This document shows, piece by piece, positions 26,066 to 32,875 of a stretch of DNA of 64,000 bases. Each line of letters starts with the position of its first letter. The first letter of the stretch is position 1. Location of the stretch: assembly GCA_000413015.1 (NCBI GenBank), contig KE332515.1, positions 655,092 to 719,091 of the forward strand, written 5' to 3'. This DNA comes from Treponema socranskii subsp. paredis ATCC 35535. GTDB taxonomy: Bacteria > Spirochaetota > Spirochaetia > Treponematales > Treponemataceae. A program made the translations under genes and the position numbers. The notes below the pieces were generated by a model. It was not told the DNA's origin. It saw only the letters and a list, made by a program, of their open reading frames with translations, and ran no database searches.

Positions 26066-26785
26066 ATGATAAATACGCTCAACGAAAGCTCGCTCCACCG
26101 TTCTTTAAAATCGCTCTATGCGCTCGAAAAAGGATGTATGACGGAAGTGAATATCGACGGAAAAATTTACGACGTCGTCGACGCTCTCGGAAACATCACC
26201 GAAATACAGACGAAAAACCTTTCGTCGCTGCTCGTAAAAACGCTCGGCGCGATAAAAAGCGGACGCAGCGTTAAAATCGTCCATCCCGTCGCCAGAATCA
26301 AATATATCGAAGTGTATGACGAAAAAGGAGTGCTTCTCTCAAAGCGGAAAAGTCCCGTCCGTGCTTCGATCTACAGTATATTCCGCGAACTCACCGGCCT
26401 CTATCCCGTGCTTTTAAAAAAACGTTTTTCGCTCGATGTACTCGAAATCGCGATGAGCGAAATCCGCACGCTAAGCGAAATGCCGGTACAGTCGCCGAAC
26501 GGACGGCGCCGTTTTTTAAAAAATTGGAACAAAACCGACAAAAAACTCGAAACGATATTCGAAACGCACACCTTTACAAAAGCGAGCGACTACCTTTCGC
26601 TCATCCCCGAATCCTGCCTGCCGCGTTTTTGCGCCCGCGATATCGCTTCTTCTCTCGCCGAAAACAAAGATCTTCCCGCTTCCGCAAAAGCGCAAGCCAA
26701 TCTCATGCTGTGGGTGCTTTCGCACATGAAGCTCATCGAAGCCGAAAACGACATTTCCCGCCCGCGATATTATAGGATCAGATAA
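26066..26785 (+). CDS. Conserved hypothetical protein, divergent from mraZ
   Basis: This 239-residue soluble protein is not recognised as a named family. An N-terminal segment (residues 1-30) is followed by a beta-rich region with VNIDGKIYDVVDALGNITEIQTKNL and SGRSVKIVHPVARIKYIEVYD. A mostly helical C-terminal half follows, with a basic patch (NGRRRFLKNWNKTDKK) and SLIPESCLPRFCARDIASSL. There is no signal peptide or membrane helix. ATG 26066 is chosen over 26042 because 26042 lies in the -10 hexamer. The position next to the division operon, with its own strong promoter, suggests a conserved Treponema gene. The function is unknown. Confidence 0.75.
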   Translation: MINTLNESSLHRSLKSLYALEKGCMTEVNIDGKIYDVVDALGNITEIQTKNLSSLLVKTLGAIKSGRSVKIVHPVARIKYIEVYDEKGVLLSKRKSPVRASIYSIFRELTGLYPVLLKKRFSLDVLEIAMSEIRTLSEMPVQSPNGRRRFLKNWNKTDKKLETIFETHTFTKASDYLSLIPESCLPRFCARDIASSLAENKDLPASAKAQANLMLWVLSHMKLIEAENDISRPRYYRIR

Positions 26786-26834
26786 ATCAAAAACGCCGAC
26801 GCAGCCTCGCAGCGAAGCTTCAAGCGGCGTAGGA

Positions 26835-26859
26835 GTATTAAACCCTCCGCACGAATAAA
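26835..26859. repeat. 25-bp dispersed repeat, copy 1
   Basis: Identical over 25 bases, from GTATTAAACC to CACGAATAAA, to 33384-33408. In both places a GC-rich palindrome lies just to the left. It looks like the constant flank of a REP-like palindromic element. Confidence 0.75.
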
Positions 26860-26886
26860 AAAGCGGCACCCCTCAAGATGCCGCCG
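26855..26886 (-). terminator. Rho-independent terminator on the minus strand
   Basis: Read on the minus strand, GCGGCA and TGCCGC form a stem over a 10-nt loop, followed at once by TTTTTT. It lies about 170 bp after the flaA pair and probably ends transcripts that read through the nearer hairpin at 27023-27050. Confidence 0.65.
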
Positions 26887-26930
26887 TATAAAAATCGAAA
26901 TTATTGCACGCGAAAGCGCTTACGGTCATT

Positions 26931-27005
26931 TCGAAAAACTCGCTTTTAGCGAATTTTTCGAGATTGCGACGAGTTGTAACTCGCTGTATTATCGCGAGTT
27001 ACAAC
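26931..27005. repeat. Two strong inverted repeats downstream of flaA
   Basis: The first (26931-26961) pairs TCGAAAAA and TCGC with GCGA and TTTTTCGA around a TTTTA loop, with one mismatch. The second is a perfect 12-bp inverted repeat, GTTGTAACTCGC (26973-26984) and its complement (26994-27005). Their arrangement suggests a dispersed palindromic element or a 3-prime RNA structure. Confidence 0.6.
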
Positions 27006-27022
27006 ATCGCCTTTTCAAAGTT

Positions 27023-27050
27023 ACCTCCAAAAACTGCAGTTTTTAGAGGT
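27023..27050 (-). terminator. Probable terminator/3-prime hairpin of the flaA pair
   Basis: ACCTC and GAGGT enclose AAAAACTGCAGTTTTT, giving a 13-bp stem with one mismatch, starting 5 bp after the downstream flaA stop. There is no long U-tract after the stem, although the stem itself is A/T-rich. The core resembles the 24424-24453 hairpin of the MITE-like element. Confidence 0.55.
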
Positions 27051-27054
27051 TCCC

Positions 27055-27774
27055 TTACCAGTTATCGGACATATCGTCTTCGTCGCGGTACTGCAAATCG
27101 TACAAGTCGGTGACGACGCGGAGTGCATCGAAATACACATAGTACGAACCGCGCGCTTGCATCGGATTGCAGTCGATTCTGAAACCCACGATGCGCAAAC
27201 CCGGGCGGCTGTTGTAAAATGCGCTCTGCTGTACGATACCGTGTTCACCGTCCGGAGAAGGAGGAACGACGGCCGTCATCTTTTTCCAGCCGGCAAAACC
27301 GAGCGTTCCCATGTACAACTCGTAATTGCGTCCGAACATATCCTGCACGAGTACCGTCAGATGATGATCCTGATTTCGTCCGCACACCCACACGCTGATC
27401 GTTTTCGCAATGCCTTCGACCGGCAGCGGACGCACCGACGTGATGTAAAAAGAATTGACGCCGCGGCGGAAAAATTCTACTTTTACGCCGTATACGAACG
27501 AATCTTCGTCTTCCTTACCTTTATCTTCTTCGAGCGTATCTTTCATCGCGGGATTTCCGTCGAAAAGGCGCGACGTAATGACACCGTAATCCGAAGAAAT
27601 TGTAACGTCCCACGAACCTTCGCGTTCGAATTTATCGACGTTTATTTCACGGAGCGCCATAGCGGCGGAATCCGCTCCGATCGTTTCGGGCGTCGGTTCC
27701 AAAAGGCTCGAATTCTGGGCAAAAACCAAACCGCCTGCAAGTACGGCACAAATCGCCAGTATATTTTTTTTCAT
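27055..27774 (-). CDS. flaA: Flagellar filament outer-layer (sheath) protein FlaA, downstream copy
   Basis: This 239-residue protein has a signal peptide (MKKNILAICAVLAGGLVFAQ). The FlaA fold follows, with KTISVWVCGRNQDHHLTVLV, YMGTLGFAGWKKMTAVVPPS and a C-terminal FRIDCNPMQARGSYYVYFD block. FlaA proteins coat the FlaB core of the periplasmic flagellum and are exported by Sec, unlike FlaB. The gene starts one base after the upstream flaA stop and uses a GGAGGG site inside that gene's end. T. pallidum has a comparable tandem FlaA pair. Confidence 0.92.
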   Translation of the reverse strand: MKKNILAICAVLAGGLVFAQNSSLLEPTPETIGADSAAMALREINVDKFEREGSWDVTISSDYGVITSRLFDGNPAMKDTLEEDKGKEDEDSFVYGVKVEFFRRGVNSFYITSVRPLPVEGIAKTISVWVCGRNQDHHLTVLVQDMFGRNYELYMGTLGFAGWKKMTAVVPPSPDGEHGIVQQSAFYNSRPGLRIVGFRIDCNPMQARGSYYVYFDALRVVTDLYDLQYRDEDDMSDNW

Positions 27775-28497
27775 TTATTTGCCCTCCGCAGAATTGCCGA
27801 AATCAGCATCTTTGAGTTCGTAACCGTCGAAGATATTCGCAAGCGCCCTCGTAACGTATTTCAACTGATCGAAGAAAATCGTATACGAATCGACGAACTC
27901 TTCGGGACTCGTGCGGATTCTGAAACCGAGAAACGACATCGAATCCCGGCCGCTACTCGACCTCGAATGCTGCCTTATCCAGCCCGGAACGGAAACGACC
28001 ATGTTTTTCCATCCGTCGAATGCGAGGTTGCCTGCGGGAAGCGCATGAACGCGGCCGTCGGCATCTCTGACAAGCAGGTCGAGGAAATACATATAATGCG
28101 CTCCCCATACCCAAAAATCGATCTGCGTCACCGTTCCTACAAAGGGGATCTCATACGCTTTTCCGTCTTTTACCGGATACACTTCAAACCAGTTATCGCC
28201 CTTCCGCTTAAACGCGATCTGCACACCGAGTACTTTTTGGTTGTCCTTGCCGTCTTTGAGCAAGTATTTGAGCGAATTCGGAATACCGTCAAAGTACCCC
28301 GTTTTCGGATAGCCGTCGGCGATATAGCGGCTCGCGCTGACATCCCACGTCCATTCGTTTTCACCTTCGCTGTTGAATTTGTCGATCACAAACGATTCGG
28401 TACTCTTTTGCGTCTGCAGCGTATCTTGGCTGAAAGCCGGCGCCGCAAACACCAAAAGCAGTCCGAAACACATACAGACTACCAAGCCCTTTTTCAT
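27775..28497 (-). CDS. flaA: Flagellar filament outer-layer (sheath) protein FlaA, upstream copy
   Basis: This 240-residue protein has a signal peptide (MKKGLVVCMCFGLLLVFAAPAFSQ is cut after AFS). It contains the FlaA core: FVIDKFNSEGENEWTWDVS, a glycosylase-like beta domain with VTQIDFWVWGAHYMYFLDLL, NLAFDGWKNMVVSVPGWI, and FRIRTSPEEFVDSYTIFFDQ. It is a periplasmic flagellar sheath subunit. The ribosome binding site (GGAG) lies at the very edge of a structured repeat, and the promoter is about 450 bp upstream, so the mRNA has an unusually long structured leader. It is only about 30% like its downstream partner by eye. Confidence 0.92.
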   Translation of the reverse strand: MKKGLVVCMCFGLLLVFAAPAFSQDTLQTQKSTESFVIDKFNSEGENEWTWDVSASRYIADGYPKTGYFDGIPNSLKYLLKDGKDNQKVLGVQIAFKRKGDNWFEVYPVKDGKAYEIPFVGTVTQIDFWVWGAHYMYFLDLLVRDADGRVHALPAGNLAFDGWKNMVVSVPGWIRQHSRSSSGRDSMSFLGFRIRTSPEEFVDSYTIFFDQLKYVTRALANIFDGYELKDADFGNSAEGK

Positions 28498-28509
28498 GCA
28501 AGACTCCTA

Positions 28510-28690
28510 TAAAACTTTTGCAGGAAACATCGGCTTCCGAAAAAGTTTTTAGCCGTGCGCGTACTCGCAACAAGCGCGTCAGCGCGAAGTTTCGAGCGGA
28601 GCGCACACGTTAAATAACCGAGTTTGCAACGCAAACTCGAGGTAAAAAGTGCCGACGCTATTTTGGGCGGCACTTTTTATACACTCCCAT
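28510..28690 (-). repeat. Dispersed multi-hairpin repeat, flaA copy 1 (start-codon proximal)
   Basis: The unit is 181 bp and identical to the copy at 28691-28871 except for one A. In minus-strand order it has: a terminator-like hairpin (AAAAAGTGCCG / CGGCACTTTTT, loop about 13 nt), a perfect CGAGTTTGC/GCAAACTCG hairpin with a 3-nt loop, a GTGCGC-based stem, and a long AAAAACTTTT/AAAAGTTTTT stem with inner GGAA/TTCC pairing. The last stem ends in TTTTATAGGAG, the flaA ribosome binding site. Confidence 0.85.
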
Positions 28691-28871
28691 AAAAACTTTT
28701 GCAGGAAACATCGGCTTCCGAAAAAGTTTTTAGCCGTGCGCGTACTCGCAACAAGCGCGTCAGCGCGAAGTTTCGAGCGGAGCGCACACGTTAAATAACC
28801 GAGTTTGCAACGCAAACTCGAGGTAAAAAGTGCCGACGCTATTTTGGGCGGCACTTTTTATACACTCCCAT
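28691..28871 (-). repeat. Dispersed multi-hairpin repeat, flaA copy 2 (promoter proximal)
   Basis: This is a direct tandem duplicate of 28510-28690 at a 181-bp period. Near-perfect identity indicates a recent duplication or gene conversion. It also ends in the TTTTATGGGAGTG motif, here with no start codon close behind, because copy 1 follows. Both copies lie in the transcribed leader of flaA, downstream of the promoter. Confidence 0.85.
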
Positions 28872-28956
28872 ATCATTCCGTCGGGAATCGTCTGACAATA
28901 CAGACTACCATACTCTATTATCGGACGATTTTGTAAATTTGATTATACCAGACGAT

Positions 28957-28985
28957 ATTATATTTTGAGATACGTGCTTTGTCAA
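28957..28985 (-). promoter_or_regulatory. Consensus sigma70 promoter of the flaA pair
   Basis: On the minus strand TTGACA (plus 28980-28985), a 17-bp spacer and TATAAT (plus 28957-28962) match the sigma70 consensus perfectly. A second TATAAT-like hexamer follows 10 bp downstream. The start of transcription would lie about 450 bp ahead of the flaA ATG. No sigma28-type elements are seen. Confidence 0.8.
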
Positions 28986-29064
28986 ATCGTCGTCAAACAG
29001 CGAGCGGCCGGTACCTTTTGACACTTCAAAATCCTCCGCGCATTCCAACACAGCCGTGATATCC

Positions 29065-30498
29065 CTACACCCTATTCAATTCCTGCATCATTGCAGGGCG
29101 CCGCCGATAAGCGCTGCGGAATTCCGCGATAAGCGTTTGAACAAGGTCTTCGCCGCCCGGATAGCGCTTCATTCTTTTTAATAAATCGGCTATCTCCTGA
29201 TAGACACCCCGATCCGAAGTATATGCGGCCTTTTCCCGTACGACCTCTTCATACCGCTTCAGAATTTTTTCAGGCGCCAAATCTTTTATAAGATCTTCAT
29301 ATTCGAGAATATAATAAATCCCCCGAGCTTCCAACGCCAATTTTAAAAGCCGATCATATAATCCGTCGTATGCATATAAGTGATCAATGCTATAAATATC
29401 TTTTTGTTTGAAAATGATTTCCCGTTTTTCTTCCCATTCATCGGCAGTGTAATATGTTTTTAATTCTTTATAGGTATCGATATCTCCGGGATCATATTCC
29501 AACATACTACGCCATAACTCATCTTTATATTTTTCACGCTGCCCCGTTTGCGCATATATTTCTTTTAATTTTTCACTATACGCCAGTATCAGACCGCGGT
29601 AGCCTGTATCGGCAAGCTTCCCTTCCTCCAGCAGCTGAATCGCTTCTTCATATCGCTTCATTCGTATACATTCGTCTACATAATATTTTCGGATGTCGCT
29701 CAAATCGATATATTTTTTACAATACGCATCAATATCTTTTTGCGAAAAGTTGAGCTGTCTCATAACCTGCAAATGATATTTTGCCCACGTTTCTGCAGCG
29801 TATTCATCGATGCAATCTTCTTCGGAATGCAAAAAGGCTTCAACTTGTGCCTCTGAAAATACCAGTTTATCCCGTAAAAATTCCTCTTCGGGAAAATCGG
29901 AAAAAAACAGCTCTTCAATATAATCCTGTAAATAGTCGAGCGTATCATCGCCCATCATCAAGCTTTTACATTCCCGATACAATATTTTTTTTACTTCCGG
30001 ATCGCACCGTTCCAAGATCGTCTGCAGCAGTGTAATACAATCGCAGGCCAATGCTCCGAGCGTACCGTTCGAATCGTCTATCGCGATGTTTCCTAATGCT
30101 ATGAACACGTACCGTATCAACTGAAACGCATTGATATATTCTTTGTTGTCAATGATTTCCGTGATCGTTTTTTGCAAAAATTCCGACAGTTCGTTATGAA
30201 ATCCGCGAGATTCATAATACGAAATATACCCGTATTTATCGGCATAACATTTACCAATCCTGTCGATTGCCTGTTCATATATTTTCAGATCGTCGCTTGA
30301 AATGCCACCGCGCATTTTTAATTTAAATTGCTGTAAAAGCATCGGATCGTCTGTCAGCACATCGATCAAAAAAGCCCTGATGTCCGCACCATCGGTATTG
30401 TCAACAAGTTCTTGAATCGAAAAAGCCGCACAGGATTCATCACTGCTCGCCGTCTTATTTTCATCATTTTTAAAAGCGGCATTTTCCGTCTTGTTCAT
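29065..30498 (-). CDS. SWIM-zinc-finger-associated C-terminal domain protein, without a SWIM motif
   Basis: This 477-residue soluble, acidic, helical protein's second half has MKRYEEAIQLLEEGKLADTG, TGQREKYKDELWRSMLEYDP, AYDGLYDRLLKLALEARG, and near the end IADLLKRMKRYPGGEDLVQT with YRRRPAMMQELNRV. I recognise this as the helical-repeat region that follows the SWIM zinc finger in many Firmicutes and spirochete proteins. No CxCx(n)CxH motif is visible in the N-terminal 60 residues, so it seems to be the C-terminal module alone. Start 30498 has GGAG four bases upstream. The function is unknown. Confidence 0.7.
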   Translation of the reverse strand: MNKTENAAFKNDENKTASSDESCAAFSIQELVDNTDGADIRAFLIDVLTDDPMLLQQFKLKMRGGISSDDLKIYEQAIDRIGKCYADKYGYISYYESRGFHNELSEFLQKTITEIIDNKEYINAFQLIRYVFIALGNIAIDDSNGTLGALACDCITLLQTILERCDPEVKKILYRECKSLMMGDDTLDYLQDYIEELFFSDFPEEEFLRDKLVFSEAQVEAFLHSEEDCIDEYAAETWAKYHLQVMRQLNFSQKDIDAYCKKYIDLSDIRKYYVDECIRMKRYEEAIQLLEEGKLADTGYRGLILAYSEKLKEIYAQTGQREKYKDELWRSMLEYDPGDIDTYKELKTYYTADEWEEKREIIFKQKDIYSIDHLYAYDGLYDRLLKLALEARGIYYILEYEDLIKDLAPEKILKRYEEVVREKAAYTSDRGVYQEIADLLKRMKRYPGGEDLVQTLIAEFRSAYRRRPAMMQELNRV

Positions 30499-30559
30499 AA
30501 TACTCCAAACCTCGATCCGATATTTCATCATCGAATAATTTTTTCCGCTCCATAATTAC

Positions 30560-30589
30560 GGTATAGTATACAACAAAAGGGATCGTCAA
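30560..30589 (-). promoter_or_regulatory. Likely promoter of the gene ending at 29065
   Basis: On the minus strand TTGACG (plus 30584-30589), an 18-bp spacer and TATACC (plus 30560-30565). A TATACT overlaps at a shorter spacing. The leader to ATG 30498 would be about 55 nt. Confidence 0.45.
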
Positions 30590-30610
30590 TATGTCGTTTC
30601 GTTAATATGA

Positions 30611-30805
30611 TCAAGCTCGCAAAAATTTTATAAATCCGACAACTAACGAAATACAATAACAAATTATCGCAATGTAAATGGCGATAAAAACCTTCTTTTC
30701 CTTGATTCTTTTATAAGCCGTTTCATCCTTTACTATTACAAACAATATAAAAATCAATGCCGCCGGTATAATATTCATTTCAATATAGTTCAACGGCACT
30801 TTCAT
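30611..30805 (-). CDS. Small membrane protein, unknown
   Basis: This 64-residue protein has two predicted membrane helices (NIIPAALIFILFVIVK and VFIAIYIAIICYCISLVVGF) joined by a short basic loop (KRIKEKK). GGGAA precedes the ATG at suitable spacing. It is AT-rich, like its neighbours, and lies between two other unknown genes of the accessory patch. No family is recognised. It could be a non-conserved ORF, but the ribosome binding site and topology favour a real gene. Confidence 0.5.
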   Translation of the reverse strand: MKVPLNYIEMNIIPAALIFILFVIVKDETAYKRIKEKKVFIAIYIAIICYCISLVVGFIKFLRA

Positions 30806-30881
30806 ATTATTTCCCTAATGAATATTTTACCGGAAAGTTCCTTAAATTATTAATATTACGTACTATACAATCCGCTCCCCC

Positions 30882-31415
30882 TTAAAACGGTTCCAGAGGC
30901 ACGAAACGCTTATACGGTTTTTCATCGGTTATCCTTGCTTCTTCAATAAATATTTTATCTTGAGTTCCAATAGAATCCATAAAAAATTCATATCGGGTAT
31001 AGGTCTCACCTCCGTATCGGTAATCGTAGAATTCCATATACCTGCTGTATGTTCCGCGCTTATTGGTATAAAACACAAATCCTGCCGTCCCCGCTTGCGG
31101 TTTTACTGTCCTGTTATTCGGATACATTTTGTAGATATCGGAAATTTTATAATTATTCGGATCCCATAGTATTCCGTTCTGTGCTTTAGGATCAAACCCG
31201 TTTTCAAGCGCAGCTTTCCCCGCATAAAAGCCGCATGTCGTATTTGCATCATAAAAAATAAGATTATAGAGCCCAGAAGCGAATATTCCATTGATAATCC
31301 ATAAAATACAACCAACCGAAAAAATCAAGTCATTGTGATACATTCCACCGAGACACATGACCGACAATGTCGGCAGAGTTACAATAAAATATCCCCATTT
31401 TTCTCGTATTCTCAT
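30882..31415 (-). CDS. Hypothetical membrane-anchored protein
   Basis: This protein of about 177 residues has two adjacent N-terminal membrane helices (residues about 8-28 and 30-55) and then a soluble domain rich in Tyr, Asp and Asn. That domain includes TCGFYAGKAALENGFDPKAQ, YKMYPNNRTVKPQAGTAGFV and a Tyr-rich block RYMEFYDYRYGGETYTRYE. I recognise no family. An in-frame GTG at 31421 is an alternative start; the ribosome binding site is weak in either case. Codon use is AT-richer than in the flanking core genes, suggesting acquired DNA. Confidence 0.55.
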   Translation of the reverse strand: MRIREKWGYFIVTLPTLSVMCLGGMYHNDLIFSVGCILWIINGIFASGLYNLIFYDANTTCGFYAGKAALENGFDPKAQNGILWDPNNYKISDIYKMYPNNRTVKPQAGTAGFVFYTNKRGTYSRYMEFYDYRYGGETYTRYEFFMDSIGTQDKIFIEEARITDEKPYKRFVPLEPF

Positions 31416-31463
31416 ATTCACTTTTTTATTATAATGGCGGGCGCTCTCTTTTTTTCATTTCCC

Positions 31464-31492
31464 TTGACAGCCGAGATTATACATTATATACA
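31464..31492 (+). promoter_or_regulatory. Promoter ahead of the decayed antitoxin gene
   Basis: TTGACA (31464-31469), 17-bp spacer, TATACA (31487-31492). It is a good sigma70 match placed about 22 bp before ATG 31514, and probably now drives the downstream gene at 31670 as well. Confidence 0.7.
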
Positions 31493-31513
31493 CTTAATAT
31501 ACGAAGGTACAGT

Positions 31514-31666
31514 ATGCAGAGGATAGTTCAAAAATGGGCAACAGTCTCGGTTTTAGAATTCCTTCCCTTTGGGTACAAAGATAACAATGTAAAGAACGGC
31601 AGCAAAATTGAAGTAATTGCTGAAATAAGGAAAAACAGTCATTCTTTCTCAGAAAAAATCGCTTGA
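31514..31666 (+). pseudogene. MazE/AbrB-type antitoxin, decayed by compensating frameshifts
   Basis: The open frame reads MQRIVQKW at the start and NVKNGSKIEVIAEIRK later, both typical of MazE (QKWGNSLGIRIP ... INVKNGSKVEI). The middle in this frame is nonsense, but the +1 frame at 31534 onward reads MGNSLGFRIPSLW, the missing MazE core. The pattern fits loss of one G in TGGGGC plus a second shift before the NVKNGS block. Total length is 50 codons. No MazF toxin gene follows; the next gene is an unrelated membrane protein. It is likely a remnant or orphan antitoxin. Confidence 0.7.
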
Positions 31667-31669
31667 TAG

Positions 31670-32764
31670 ATGAATTACCTACATTTTATTATCATCATAG
31701 TAATTACTTTTTTCTTTTCTTTATATTTTTACAAAACAAACAAGAAAAATTCTAATGTGTATATACCACAGAATAAAAATGATGATACCGTGAAAGATCA
31801 AACACAAAGAACACCTTTTGACGAGAATAAAGCTGAGAATACGGACAAGAAAGAAACCGATGATTATAAAATTGAAATAATATATTATTGGATAACACAA
31901 AAAGTCTTTCCTAATAAAAATATAGATTACAATATTCTAAAAGAAAAAATTATCAAAACAATTGGTTTACTTCCGGAAATTCTAGAAGATAAAACTACAT
32001 TCATCCAAAAGGAACAAGATGAATTTTTAAAGGAAATATTAGGCAGAATAGAATATTCCTCTTCATTTAAATATTTTATAATACACAAAGGGCGCAAATT
32101 ATTTTCAATTTTAAAAAATCTTTTGATTATTATCGGAATCATGTTTTTTATTCTATTTCAGATCGAAATCAGAAAAGAATATGATAATTTCGGTCTTATA
32201 TATTTTTTATTTTCGGTAATTTCTTTTATGTTCTCATTTTTATTCGGAAAATTTTCAAATAAATTTCTTTCTTCTCTTTTAAAAACATTAAAACCGGGAG
32301 ACTATATAAAAATAATTTCCGAACCGGATGAACTAATCGAAAAGGAAATCAAAATAAATCAGTTGAGTAAAAACGAAACAATTTTTAATAAAACAACTGT
32401 TTTTTTAAGCAAGAAAAAACTGTTATGTGAGGATTTTTTATCTCACAGTTCAAAAATGCCGGATACAATTAATAATAAATTATGTTTATACATAGCTATG
32501 GATTATCTGAAAACTTTTTATTCTAAAGAAGCCTACAAAGATTATCTGCTTGAAAAAGAAATCGATGTTTTAGAGTTTATCTGCGGATTCAATCCGAAAG
32601 CCGTATCTGTTAATTTTGAACTTGCGCTATTATATTTTGAAAACAAAAGGTTTGACGATTTTTATGAAACATTGATAAAATGTCGAAATATAAACGGATA
32701 CGATTGGATTATAGAATCATATATCAAATCATATGAATTCTATAAAGCGAATTGTAAAGCCTAA
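31670..32764 (+). CDS. AT-rich hypothetical membrane protein
   Basis: This 364-residue protein has an N-terminal membrane anchor (LHFIIIIVITFFFSLYFY), a charged linker rich in Lys, Asp and Asn, a double membrane span in the middle (about residues 145-205) and a helical C-terminal domain with TPR-like features (VSVNFELALLYFENKRFDDF). Codon use is dominated by A/T-ending codons (AAA, ATA, TTA), unlike the rest of the window. It starts 3 bp after the antitoxin remnant. Its stop codon lies inside the attC-like core site. No family is recognised. Recent horizontal acquisition is likely. Confidence 0.65.
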   Translation: MNYLHFIIIIVITFFFSLYFYKTNKKNSNVYIPQNKNDDTVKDQTQRTPFDENKAENTDKKETDDYKIEIIYYWITQKVFPNKNIDYNILKEKIIKTIGLLPEILEDKTTFIQKEQDEFLKEILGRIEYSSSFKYFIIHKGRKLFSILKNLLIIIGIMFFILFQIEIRKEYDNFGLIYFLFSVISFMFSFLFGKFSNKFLSSLLKTLKPGDYIKIISEPDELIEKEIKINQLSKNETIFNKTTVFLSKKKLLCEDFLSHSSKMPDTINNKLCLYIAMDYLKTFYSKEAYKDYLLEKEIDVLEFICGFNPKAVSVNFELALLYFENKRFDDFYETLIKCRNINGYDWIIESYIKSYEFYKANCKA

Positions 32765-32812
32765 CAAAACTTCATAGCCGACATGCGGTCAAGCTGATTT
32801 TCGGGTTAAAAC
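32759..32812 (+). other. attC-like imperfect hairpin (possible integron cassette end)
   Basis: GCCTAAC (an RYYYAAC core) begins inside the last codon of the preceding gene. The sequence folds back through short stems with unpaired bases: TAAC, AAAA, TC, AGC and GAC pair with GTC, GCT, GA, TTTT and GTTA around ATGCG. The right core is GTTAAAAC, which misses the GTTRRRY consensus at the last position. attC sites have this interrupted-hairpin shape, and T. denticola is known to hold a chromosomal integron. Confidence 0.4.
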
Positions 32813-32875
32813 AATGATAGACCTATGGCCCTGCAGGCTGGATAAAAGTATAGAAACCGAACGGAAATTAAAATT

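Larger units (their letters stand above)
26786..27054. other. Hairpin-rich intergenic region between the hypothetical gene and flaA
   Basis: This 269-bp gap has no gene. It holds, from left to right, a degenerate GC-rich palindrome remnant (about 26795-26834) with a 25-bp tail (26835-26859) identical to one at 33384-33408, a terminator-type hairpin (26863-26884), and three strong inverted repeats (26931-26961, 26973-27005, 27023-27050). Confidence 0.7.
28498..29064. other. Long flaA leader and promoter region (567 bp, no gene)
   Basis: From right to left on the minus strand this gap holds the flaA promoter (28957-28985), a small GTCTG/CAGAC hairpin near 28900, two tandem copies of a 181-bp structured repeat (28510-28871) and the flaA ribosome binding site. 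The right end (about 28990-29064) is the tail region of the gene at 29065, without clear signals. Confidence 0.75.

Noticed and set aside
26516-26869. Minus-strand open frame of about 117 codons starting in the 25-bp repeat
   Set aside because: It overlaps the hypothetical gene at 26066-26785, and its first residues are translated from the dispersed repeat. The related frame at 33365-33577 has the same origin, so both look spurious.
28579-28854. Open frames inside the tandem repeats upstream of flaA
   Set aside because: They repeat the same translated hairpin sequence in both copies, lack ribosome binding sites and overlap the structured leader.
28510-28871. CRISPR-like repeat array
   Set aside because: Only two long (181-bp) tandem copies with no spacers between them and no cas genes. 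It is a tandem duplication of a structured repeat.
31927-32142. Minus-strand open frame inside the gene at 31670
   Set aside because: Short, no ribosome binding site, fully within a longer gene with coherent membrane topology.
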